From an uncultured Bacteroidales bacterium (lineage in GTDB: Bacteria > Bacteroidota > Bacteroidia > Bacteroidales > Muribaculaceae): 64,000 nt of DNA. The stretch covers positions 1-64,000 of the forward strand of contig CACZNH010000009.1 of NCBI GenBank assembly GCA_902782465.1, read 5' to 3'. Under the pieces are notes generated by a model, which did not search any database, was not told where the DNA came from, and was given only the letters and a program-made list of their open reading frames with translations. Numbering within the stretch: the stretch's first letter is position 1; each line of letters opens with the position of its first letter. The position numbers and the translations under genes were made by a program. Shown piece after piece: positions 37,001-44,388 of the stretch.

Positions 37001-40000
37001 GAGTGGGAACAGGTACGAATTGAGGTTGTCAGCGATGAGGGTGCGAGGACCGAAACCACGCTTTATCTTTACTGTCGTAATCCGCAGGCCCAACTCAAGG
37101 CCGACATCGTGACCATCAACACTACTATGACCAAAGGACAAACCCGCGACTATCCTTTCTATATCAGCAATATCGGCAAGGGTAGCACTGGCAAGATCAC
37201 CTTGAGTCTCCCCAGTTGGATGACGACGGCAACTCCTGCCACTATGGCCTCACTGGACAAGAATGAGTCTGCACAGGTCGTTTTGCGGCTCATGGCCACC
37301 GATGATATGCAGCTCAATGTTCCAAGGACCGGTACGATTGCCATCAACTGTGAGAACGGTAACGGAATTACCATCCCTTATCGCATTGAGCCGGTATCAG
37401 AGACCACAGGAACGCTCATTGTTGACGTATGTGATGAATACACATGGAACACTGCCGCTGCTCCACATGTTTCAGGCGCCAATGTTACTGTCAAGCATCC
37501 CACAACCGGTGCTGTGGTAGCCGAAGGGACAACCAGTACTGACGGCATCTTCCAAGTGACGATTCCCGAAGGCTACTATGCCCTCTATGTCAAAGCCGAC
37601 AAGCACGAGTCCTACAGTAACTATATCCTCGTTGACCCGGGCCGTGAGACCCGCAAAGTCGTGAACCTCTCCATCAATGCCATCGACTTCTCTTTCACCG
37701 TTGAGCCGACTGAAATTGAGGACGTTTATGACATTGTGATTAACGCCGATTATGAAACCAATGTGCCGAGACCTGTGGTGACTATCAATGGTCCCACACG
37801 TGTCGATGGAGGCTCATTGGCCGTGGGCGAGTCCTTGTTATTCTACCTTACGTTGACCAATCATGGCTTGATGGATGCGTTGAATACACAATTGCTCTTA
37901 CCCGAGAATAATCCTTACTGGAGTTTCAAGGCACTGGCTTATACCGAGCCGTTCACCCTTGGCGCAAACCAGAGTGTGGTAGTACCCGTTCAATTAACGA
38001 GAATTTCTTATCCATCCAACACACAATTAAGGTGGTATGATGGTCAATTTGTCTATGACGCTTGTATGGCTGGCATAAAGGCCCGTTATGAAGAGTTTTG
38101 TGGGACCGCACTTATAAGCAATGATGCTGCTTATGCCATGGCAATGGACCTTTGCTCTTATGCTGCAGCGATGAACGACATCCTTAGCGCATTGAGCGCC
38201 TTGTTCGAAGGTGTTGGCGGGAATGGTGAAATCATACCGCCTCCTGGCCCCCCAACCCCGACACGACCAGTAGAACCTGAGCCAGACCCGGATCCCGATC
38301 CGATTGAGATTGATAAGGATCAGACGATTTGCAATCCTGTTCTGGCACGTTGTTATAAAGGTTTATTAGATGAGCTTAGAGCCCTAATTCCGCGAGCAAA
38401 TGCCCTCTGGGGAGCGGCTATGAACATAATTGATGAACTGAGAAGCCGGTATACCACACAATTAAGGGCACCGGAAGATTGGTTCGATTGGTACCGCGAA
38501 ATTTTGCAGCGTTACAATCAGATTGTGAATGCCTATAATGCCATCAGAAGTGCCTTGGAGCATTACAGGAATTTCAGGTCGTGTTTGATATATCTCTTCC
38601 CGGAACTGCCTGCATTACCCGACCCCGATACCCTGTTGCAATACTTGCCTGAAATGCATGAAATTCCTAATCTGAATGCTTCAAATGCGATAAAGCAGAG
38701 AGCTGAAAACTACGGCACCAACACTGGCATTGATTGGGCTGATGAGTTCAGCAAACAACTGATTGACTTCATAGCCTATTCTCAATATATCGAAAAGGCG
38801 TTTGATGAATTGTTTGGGGACAGCATCTGGTTAACTGAGGATGATGAGACCATTGCCCGATTCATGGAATATGTCTCGACGATTTCTGATGACGAATTCA
38901 GCTTCGAGAATCTGTTGCCTCTTAAACCTCAAAGCATCAGTGAGGAGCAGTTGAGAGAATTCGTTCAACGAATCAGCAACACTGAGCAAGGCACTGATGA
39001 CCTCCAACCGCAGATGGATGCTGCATATTTGAAAGAATTGATAGACAATTGTAGTCAATTTGACGAGTATGCTCAGTATAATAGCTTCAACTCGATGGAA
39101 GAGATGTTTGAAGCAGCCTTCAATGATTTCAAGGCGAACATGGAGGAGGAGTCCAACTCGGTTTGCTCGACGGTGTCGCTACAGTTCTCGAGCCGCATGG
39201 TGATGACCCGTCAGGCCTTCCGTGCCACCCTCAAGGTCTATAATGGTAGTGACAGTGTCGCCATGCGTGACGTGAAACTCTTCCTCACTGTGACCGACGA
39301 GGATGGCAAACTCGCTACAAGCCATGAGTTCCAAGTCAATCCCGAGTCACTAGAGGGCTTTGAGGGTGAATTGGCACTCGATGCCGGATGGTCACTGGCA
39401 GCCCAAGAGACCGGTATCGCCACTGTCCTGTTCATTCCGACAAAATATGCTGCTCCCACAGTGGATAGGGCATACACATTCGCTGGCACCTTGAGTTATA
39501 TTGACCCGTTTGTGAATGAACTGGTGACGCGCTCGTTGACTCCTCAGACGCTCACGGTGAAACCGTCGCCCGACCTGGAACTGGACTATTTCCTGCAGCG
39601 TGATGTCTTTGGCGACGCCCCGCTTACCGATGAGGTTGAGCCGATGATTCCGTCAGAGTTCGCCTTGTTAATCAACAATAAGGGCTATGGTGATGCCTCC
39701 AATGTGCAGATTACTACAGCTCAGCCCGAAATCACCGAAAATAACAAGGGCTTGTTGATTGACTTCTCTTTGCTGAATGGTGATAAAGGCGATTTGGGTT
39801 TGGATGTCATCAACAATTTTGGCACCATCGAAGCCATGTCACAAACCTATGCACAATGGTGGTTGCTCAGTTCCCTTACTGGACACTTCACAAAGTATGA
39901 TGCCTCATTCACTCATGTGACAAGCTACGATAACCCTGATCTGTCGCTTATTGACACTGTGCGTGTGCATGAGCTGATTCACGGTTTCACGGCTGGCATG

Positions 40001-41581
40001 AAGGGTGAGAAACCCTTGCGCGGCTTCCTCGTCAATGACCTTCCTGACGCCGATGACTTGCCCGACATCATCCATTTCACCAATGCCACACAGGCCTCGG
40101 TTGCCGTCTCAACGGCCATTGTCACTCAGGTGAGTGATACTGAGTATCTGCTCACAGTGACATCAGGCGCTCCGGGTTGGAATTACGGAAATGTCCCTGA
40201 CCCGACTGCCGGAAAGCAGAGATTGATGACTGTCATCCGACAAAGCGATGACACGGTAATCTATTCCGACAATGTATGGACTACCGACCGCACACTGCGT
40301 GATGGACATGAACCGTTGTATGAGAACCTGTTGCACTATGTGGTCGATATGACTGGCGTTACCGAGAATTATCTGATTACTTTTGAGCCGAAACCCGACA
40401 CAGAACTCAAGGTAGAGTCCTTTGGCGGTTTGCCCGCCGAGGGTGCGATATTGAGCGAGCCGCTCACTCGACTCACGGTAGTGTTCAATAAACCTGTTCA
40501 AGTCTCGACATTTACTGTCGATGACATCAAGTTGTCATGCGATGGCAAACCGGTTGACTTGTCTTCCGTTACCATTCATTCGTTGAGTGACGAAACTTTT
40601 GAACTGGATTTGACAACAGCCACCATCGGCAATGGCTTCTATGTGCTCACGGTTCAGACTGCCAACATACTTGATCAGGAGGGCTATAATGGCTCAAACG
40701 GATATGAGGCGACATGGACCCAGATTGCTGGAGGCCAAATACTGTTTACTATCAGCATTGAGCCAGAAGGTTGTGGTAGTGTACAACCCGAGGAGGGCTT
40801 GTACGACTATGGCACAACCTTACACTTGATTGCTATCCCCATGTCGGGTTATGCGTTCCAGTATTGGTTGCAGGGCGATGAGGAAATCAGTCGTGATGCG
40901 GAATTTGATTATCCGTTGCTAGTCAATACCCATCTGACGGCAGTATTCCACCCCGTCCAGTGCAGTGTTGAGATTTTCTATAACCCGGAACAGGGTTGTG
41001 TGAACGGTGGAGTTAGCCAGGTTTATCCCATGGGTACAGAGCTCGTGCTGGAAGGAGTCCCTGCCGAAGGCTTTGAGTTTGACTATTGGCTGCTCAACAA
41101 CAGTATGTTTGGCACCAATCCAACTTTGAGTGTGACCGTCGATGATGACATGATTATCGAGGCCGTATTCAAACCAGTTGAGGTCATAATAGAAGTAACT
41201 GAGGCACCGACGATTCAAACCACTGTCAGTCTTGGTGAGGTCATCATCACTGCCATTGGTAATGGAGAGGTACTGCTGTATATTGATGGTGTGAAAGTCG
41301 ATAATCCTGTCTCGGTAGCACGAGAAGGCGAAGATGTGACGATTACCATTACAGCAACAGCTCAAGAGGACGGTAAACTGATCAGTGAAACGACGACACT
41401 GGTGTTTGTCATTCCCAAATTAGTAGATGTGGCGGTTGAATCCATCTTCGAGGATAAAAGCGTTACCAATATCCGTTATTTCAACATGATGGGACAGGAA
41501 ATGACTCAAGTCAATGGCGCGACTATTGTTCTCATTACCTACAATGATGGCACCATACGTGTCATCAAGGCAATGAAGTAA
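34049..41581 (+). CDS. Giant multidomain surface protein with cohesin-like N-terminus and T9SS sorting domain
   Basis: 2510 residues. After a signal peptide: a cohesin/CBM-like beta-sandwich (about 28-170; KLSIPDVVVGQCGTIALPVN), CARDB-like domain (about 175-285), three to four Calx-beta domains (about 285-705), a second CARDB (about 705-815), a macroglobulin-like MG domain (about 815-905), a carboxypeptidase-regulatory-like domain (about 1125-1215), a Pro/Asp-rich linker (about 1397-1421), a helical region (about 1425-1710), a beta-rich domain containing HELIH (1974-1978), InlB-type repeats (about 2231-2380) and a C-terminal sorting domain (about 2464-2510; IRYFNMMGQEM). Probably a long adhesin or scaffold, third gene of the operon. 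Confidence 0.8.
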   Translation: MKKIKNRTWLFLLTLLCALLTSLQVEAYNKLSIPDVVVGQCGTIALPVNLENDDPVVAVQFTLTVPDGFSVNASTSRLTERKVDHALRMKRMQGNEYLCMIYSPANTALNGNHGTVLNIMLTAPSQAPVGNVYPLHLKDAVASNAAMDDVLNSYTSGNITIAEGVDLVPASVVANATNYRPGDHLTLSWSVDNVGQMPTTGGWSERVSLIDGEGNVCMLGTVTYDGSLSGNGSVSRQAEFAIPLLHGLGDDIEPQVTIVPDADCGERVEARSNNTAQGPAILMSDELYLEVPQANVPENSPQAIKCRLSRSGHWQTALPVDVACGDSRVSIPSSVTIPVGQSGVYFYITLEDNQVMDDDSQVVITADAAGYDMVTATLNIEDNELPMLMASASAREIGEGQSFTVRVSADKAPRTDLAVHVTCSLPARFEYPSAITILAGESSTEFQVFTVDDNTPDVEQEVTFAFAAEGHQPDEVWITLHDNDVPDIELTLTPATVSEIAGTNAILATLRRLNHIDNAITFILSDDSSGLLKYSSSQVTMDAGVSEVSFAIGVNDNDVVDGDRTVNVTAAIYIKSCSCQAQGGQAGSVTRQVIVTDNDGPAITITSSRSTVAEGTEVILTVSRNANLDQFVTVYLSSNDDTGLTYSHQVMIPQGEKSVMVRLSVDNNDQTDDGRVIALQATAEGFSTGSCWIMISNQTLPDAQIAEFSLSSGEAVIGTQLTATVNVTNSGSAPLPSQLRTVVYLNDGSELCRMYTQTVLEPGQTEAMAKTFTVPESIGTHEVYAMVNDGLKVIELITSNNTSERMPLVITSPFSTSLTTDKAVYQTGESILFTGNVAGTDADSAEVEIYIINDGYRQTLTVTTDANGHFMTQYTPFAAQMGHFIAGACYPGENAKDEMTSFDIVGLRRTTSGYLTGDVLLNEPFELEIGIENPSHIDLHNVHVNILSQPDNYELTFDDIRVLTSGGKDKVTGHILGKALTAKNEWEQVRIEVVSDEGARTETTLYLYCRNPQAQLKADIVTINTTMTKGQTRDYPFYISNIGKGSTGKITLSLPSWMTTATPATMASLDKNESAQVVLRLMATDDMQLNVPRTGTIAINCENGNGITIPYRIEPVSETTGTLIVDVCDEYTWNTAAAPHVSGANVTVKHPTTGAVVAEGTTSTDGIFQVTIPEGYYALYVKADKHESYSNYILVDPGRETRKVVNLSINAIDFSFTVEPTEIEDVYDIVINADYETNVPRPVVTINGPTRVDGGSLAVGESLLFYLTLTNHGLMDALNTQLLLPENNPYWSFKALAYTEPFTLGANQSVVVPVQLTRISYPSNTQLRWYDGQFVYDACMAGIKARYEEFCGTALISNDAAYAMAMDLCSYAAAMNDILSALSALFEGVGGNGEIIPPPGPPTPTRPVEPEPDPDPDPIEIDKDQTICNPVLARCYKGLLDELRALIPRANALWGAAMNIIDELRSRYTTQLRAPEDWFDWYREILQRYNQIVNAYNAIRSALEHYRNFRSCLIYLFPELPALPDPDTLLQYLPEMHEIPNLNASNAIKQRAENYGTNTGIDWADEFSKQLIDFIAYSQYIEKAFDELFGDSIWLTEDDETIARFMEYVSTISDDEFSFENLLPLKPQSISEEQLREFVQRISNTEQGTDDLQPQMDAAYLKELIDNCSQFDEYAQYNSFNSMEEMFEAAFNDFKANMEEESNSVCSTVSLQFSSRMVMTRQAFRATLKVYNGSDSVAMRDVKLFLTVTDEDGKLATSHEFQVNPESLEGFEGELALDAGWSLAAQETGIATVLFIPTKYAAPTVDRAYTFAGTLSYIDPFVNELVTRSLTPQTLTVKPSPDLELDYFLQRDVFGDAPLTDEVEPMIPSEFALLINNKGYGDASNVQITTAQPEITENNKGLLIDFSLLNGDKGDLGLDVINNFGTIEAMSQTYAQWWLLSSLTGHFTKYDASFTHVTSYDNPDLSLIDTVRVHELIHGFTAGMKGEKPLRGFLVNDLPDADDLPDIIHFTNATQASVAVSTAIVTQVSDTEYLLTVTSGAPGWNYGNVPDPTAGKQRLMTVIRQSDDTVIYSDNVWTTDRTLRDGHEPLYENLLHYVVDMTGVTENYLITFEPKPDTELKVESFGGLPAEGAILSEPLTRLTVVFNKPVQVSTFTVDDIKLSCDGKPVDLSSVTIHSLSDETFELDLTTATIGNGFYVLTVQTANILDQEGYNGSNGYEATWTQIAGGQILFTISIEPEGCGSVQPEEGLYDYGTTLHLIAIPMSGYAFQYWLQGDEEISRDAEFDYPLLVNTHLTAVFHPVQCSVEIFYNPEQGCVNGGVSQVYPMGTELVLEGVPAEGFEFDYWLLNNSMFGTNPTLSVTVDDDMIIEAVFKPVEVIIEVTEAPTIQTTVSLGEVIITAIGNGEVLLYIDGVKVDNPVSVAREGEDVTITITATAQEDGKLISETTTLVFVIPKLVDVAVESIFEDKSVTNIRYFNMMGQEMTQVNGATIVLITYNDGTIRVIKAMK

Positions 41582-41602
41582 ATGATTCGTCTTTAATCTT
41601 TT

Positions 41603-41634
41603 AAGGCGGTTCTCCTAACAGGGGGAATCGCCTT
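41603..41634 (+). terminator. Stem-loop terminator after the surface-protein operon
   Basis: AAGGCGGTTCTCC (41603-41615) pairs with GGGGGAATCGCCTT (41621-41634) with one wobble and a short loop; the tail AATTAT is a weak U-tract. It ends the three-gene unit 22 bases after the stop. Confidence 0.65.
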
Positions 41635-41684
41635 AATTATCAAAAATATAGCCTTTTAATGGCAATGGCAATAAGAAAATGCAC

Positions 41685-41692
41685 TACCTTTG
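41685..41692 (+). promoter_or_regulatory. -7 box for DUF5686 gene, inside the longest open frame
   Basis: TACCTTTG followed by CAGTC is a strong match to the Bacteroidetes -7 box. No TTTG sits at the usual -33 distance. Because it lies inside the longest open frame (from ATG 41659), the translation start should be downstream: GGAGG at 41702-41706 precedes TTG 41713. Confidence 0.55.
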
Positions 41693-41712
41693 CAGTCATT
41701 GTGGAGGCTTCT

Positions 41713-44244
41713 TTGCGACATATCGTGTGCTTGGTGGTCGTGCTTTTGGCTGCTTTGACAGCAGCGGGACAGCAGGCGGTGACGCAGATTACCGGCTTGG
41801 TGCGTGACTCGGTGAGCCGCGAGGGCATTCCGTATGCGTCGGTGACTCTGGTGGGCACCGATGAGGGCACTATGGCGAACGACATGGGCGGTTTTACCAT
41901 TAACTCACGTGCTCGTTTCGACAAGTTGCGCGTCTCGGCGATGGGCTATCGTTCCAAGGAGGTGCCCATCAAGTCGGGGCAGGGGAATGTTGTACTCATC
42001 GACTTGGTTGCCACTGGTGTCGAATTGGACGAACTGGTGGTGCGCAAGGGCAAGGAGAAGTACAGCAAGAAGAACAACCCTGCAGTGGACCTTATCAAGG
42101 ACCTGCGCCGTCGGCGCGACGATAACGACCCACGACAGCACCCGCATTACGGTTACTACCAGTATGAGCGCATGATGATGGGCTTTGGCGACCTGGACGG
42201 ACTGCTCAAGAAACCTGAGGAACAACGATGGGTTGATGAGTATGCCGACACATCACTGCTCACGGGAAAGCGCGTCCTGCCCGTTTCCATCAAGGAGACT
42301 GTGGCCCGCGACTACTATAGCCGTGACCCCAGTGCCCACCGTCAGGTGATTCTAGGCGTGAAGAGCGCAGGCATCGACGAGGGCATTAATCAAGAAAATG
42401 TCAAGAAGATTCTCGATGACTTCATGGGTGAGGTGGACATTTTCCAGAACGATGTTACACTGATGAGCAACCGTTTTGTCAGTCCGCTCTCGCGCATTGC
42501 TGTGGATTTCTACAAGTTCTATCTCAATGACACTGTAACGATTGATGGAGAGCGGTGTGCGGTATTGAGTTTTGTACCATTTACGCCGCAGACCTTCGGC
42601 TTTATTGGCCGCCTGTATGTATCACTTGAAGACACCACGCATTTTATCAAGAGGATATCGATGGGCGTGCCACACGACATTAATCTCAATTATGTGGAGC
42701 GCATGAGCATTGAGCAGAATTTTGAACGTGCCCCCAACGGCTCGCGGCTCAAGACGCTTGACAACGTGGAAATCAGCATGAAACTCATGCAAGGCTTGCC
42801 CGAGGTGTTTGCCCGCCGCGAGACGACTTACCGTAACCACAATTTTCAACGGCCTGAAGGAGGCATCTTTTCTGACAAGCAGGAGCAGAAGGTCGATGGC
42901 AGTGCGGCATTCATGCCCGATGAATTCTGGCAGGAATACCGCCCGTCCCAGGTGCGCACCACCACAGCGACGATGCGGGGGCTGATGAAGCGCTTGCGTG
43001 GCTCCAAACTTTTCTATTGGGCCGAGCAGGTCATCCTGGTCATGGTCAATGGCTATATCCCCACGGCCAAGGTCAGCAAATTTGACATCGGCCCCGTCAA
43101 CTCCATCATCAGCGGCAACTCGCTTGAAGGCTTTCGCCTGAGGCTGGGAGGCTTGACCACCGTCAACCTTAGTCGCCAGTGGTTTGCCCGCGGCTATGCT
43201 GCCTACGGCTTCAAGGACCGCAAGTTCAAATATATGGGCTCATTGGAATATTCCTTCACGCCCAAGAAAGCCCTCGACCAGGAGTTTCCTATCCATAGCC
43301 TGCGCCTGACTCACCGTTATGACGTGAGTCGTTTGGGAGAACACAACCTGTATACCAATGCCGACAACGTCTTTCTCACCCTGCGTCGACACAAAGAGGT
43401 GGGGTTGCACTACCTGCGCACGACACGCCTGGAGTACCGTCGTGAATGGTACAACCACTTCTCTATCGCCCTGGGCATCGAACACAATGCCCATGACTTG
43501 GGAACTTGGAGTGATGAATTAGGGGTTGGCCGCTACACTACTGCGGGATTCACCGCCCAGCTGCGTTTTGCCCCGGGTGAAACATTTTACCAGGCGCGGT
43601 CGGTGCGCATTCCCATCAATATGGATGCTCCCATCATCACCCTGACACAGACCTATATGCCCAAGGGCTTCATGGGTGGCGACTGTGAGGTCAACAAGAC
43701 TGAGCTGAGTTTGCAGAAGCGGTTTTGGTTCTCGGCCTTCGGCTATGCCGACGTCATCGTCAAGGGTGCCAAGGTATGGAGCCGTGTACCTCTTCCCGAA
43801 CTGCTGTTGCCCAACGTGAACCTTTCTTATACCATCCAGCCCGAAAGCTATGCCCTGATGAAACCCTTGGAATTCATCCATGACAAGGCCCTGTCCTGGG
43901 ACCTTACCTATTGGGGCAACGGCGTGCTGATGAACCGCCTGCCGCTTATCAAAAAGCTGCGCCTGCGAGAAGTCTTCACCCTGCGCGGCCTCTGGGGATC
44001 CCGCAGGGACTATAATGAGGAGTTAGGAGTTAGGAGTGAGGAATTCTCTTCACTTACACTTCTGACTCCTAACTCCTCATTCCTAACTGGCCAAGCCAAG
44101 GCGAGGCCTTATATGGAGGCTGCCGTGGGCATCGACAACATTTTCACTGTCTTGAGGGTGGACTACGTGTGGCGCCTCAACTACCGCGATAACGCCGGCA
44201 GCGACCGCCACGGCGTCCGCATCCAGCTCCACTTCAATTTCTAG
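41713..44244 (+). CDS. DUF5686 outer-membrane protein with carboxypeptidase-regulatory-like domain
   Basis: 843 residues from a TTG start (861 if ATG 41659 is used). The TTG is preferred because GGAGG lies six bases upstream, the putative -7 box is inside the longer frame, and the product then begins with a compact signal peptide (LRHIVCLVVVLLAALTAAGQ). Next comes a CarboxypepD_reg-like domain (about 25-110; ITGLVRDSVSREGIPYASVT), then the DUF5686 region and a beta-barrel of long strands to the C-terminus. Function unproven; related proteins are outer-membrane proteins with a plug-like N-terminal domain. Near residues 768-792 it carries an in-frame repeat (44014-44088). Confidence 0.8.
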   Translation: MRHIVCLVVVLLAALTAAGQQAVTQITGLVRDSVSREGIPYASVTLVGTDEGTMANDMGGFTINSRARFDKLRVSAMGYRSKEVPIKSGQGNVVLIDLVATGVELDELVVRKGKEKYSKKNNPAVDLIKDLRRRRDDNDPRQHPHYGYYQYERMMMGFGDLDGLLKKPEEQRWVDEYADTSLLTGKRVLPVSIKETVARDYYSRDPSAHRQVILGVKSAGIDEGINQENVKKILDDFMGEVDIFQNDVTLMSNRFVSPLSRIAVDFYKFYLNDTVTIDGERCAVLSFVPFTPQTFGFIGRLYVSLEDTTHFIKRISMGVPHDINLNYVERMSIEQNFERAPNGSRLKTLDNVEISMKLMQGLPEVFARRETTYRNHNFQRPEGGIFSDKQEQKVDGSAAFMPDEFWQEYRPSQVRTTTATMRGLMKRLRGSKLFYWAEQVILVMVNGYIPTAKVSKFDIGPVNSIISGNSLEGFRLRLGGLTTVNLSRQWFARGYAAYGFKDRKFKYMGSLEYSFTPKKALDQEFPIHSLRLTHRYDVSRLGEHNLYTNADNVFLTLRRHKEVGLHYLRTTRLEYRREWYNHFSIALGIEHNAHDLGTWSDELGVGRYTTAGFTAQLRFAPGETFYQARSVRIPINMDAPIITLTQTYMPKGFMGGDCEVNKTELSLQKRFWFSAFGYADVIVKGAKVWSRVPLPELLLPNVNLSYTIQPESYALMKPLEFIHDKALSWDLTYWGNGVLMNRLPLIKKLRLREVFTLRGLWGSRRDYNEELGVRSEEFSSLTLLTPNSSFLTGQAKARPYMEAAVGIDNIFTVLRVDYVWRLNYRDNAGSDRHGVRIQLHFNF
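44014..44088 (+). repeat. GGAGTTA repeat array embedded in frame in the DUF5686 gene
   Basis: AATGAGGAGTTAGGAGT (44014-44030) is perfectly inverted as ACTCCTAACTCCTCATT (44065-44081), with further GGAGTTA-type units around it. It is the same sequence class as the array after nfnA, but lies within the reading frame and is translated as NEELGVRSEEFSSLTLLTPN and a few more residues without a stop. Confidence 0.75.
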
Positions 44245-44310
44245 GCTTTAGGCTCTAGTTTTTAGGCTTTAGGAGCATCCGCCCCCTAATGCCTACCGCC
44301 TCAGTTATCA
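44242..44310 (+). repeat. Stop-adjacent TAGGCTT array with GCATCCGC core
   Basis: Starts at the TAG stop of the DUF5686 gene: TAGGCTTTAGGCTCTAGTTT, then TTAGGCTTTAGGA, the core GCATCCGC and a partly complementary arm CCTAATGCCTACCGCCTCAG. It has the same design as 25427-25545. Confidence 0.6.
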
Positions 44311-44312
44311 TT

Positions 44313-44388
44313 CCATACACCATACACGGCGGCAATAGCCGCCAAATCCATCATACACAGCCCCGTAAATCAATGATTTGCGGGGTTT
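44313..44388 (-). repeat. Two-hairpin post-stop element, copy 2 (after M16 peptidase)
   Basis: In the sense of the peptidase gene, 3 bases after TAG: hairpin A with CCCCG(c/t)AAATCA arms (25 bases), linker TGTGTATGATGGATTT, hairpin B GGCGGCTATTGCCGCC, tail GTGTATGGTGTATGG. Both stems differ from the other copies yet remain fully paired. Confidence 0.85.
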
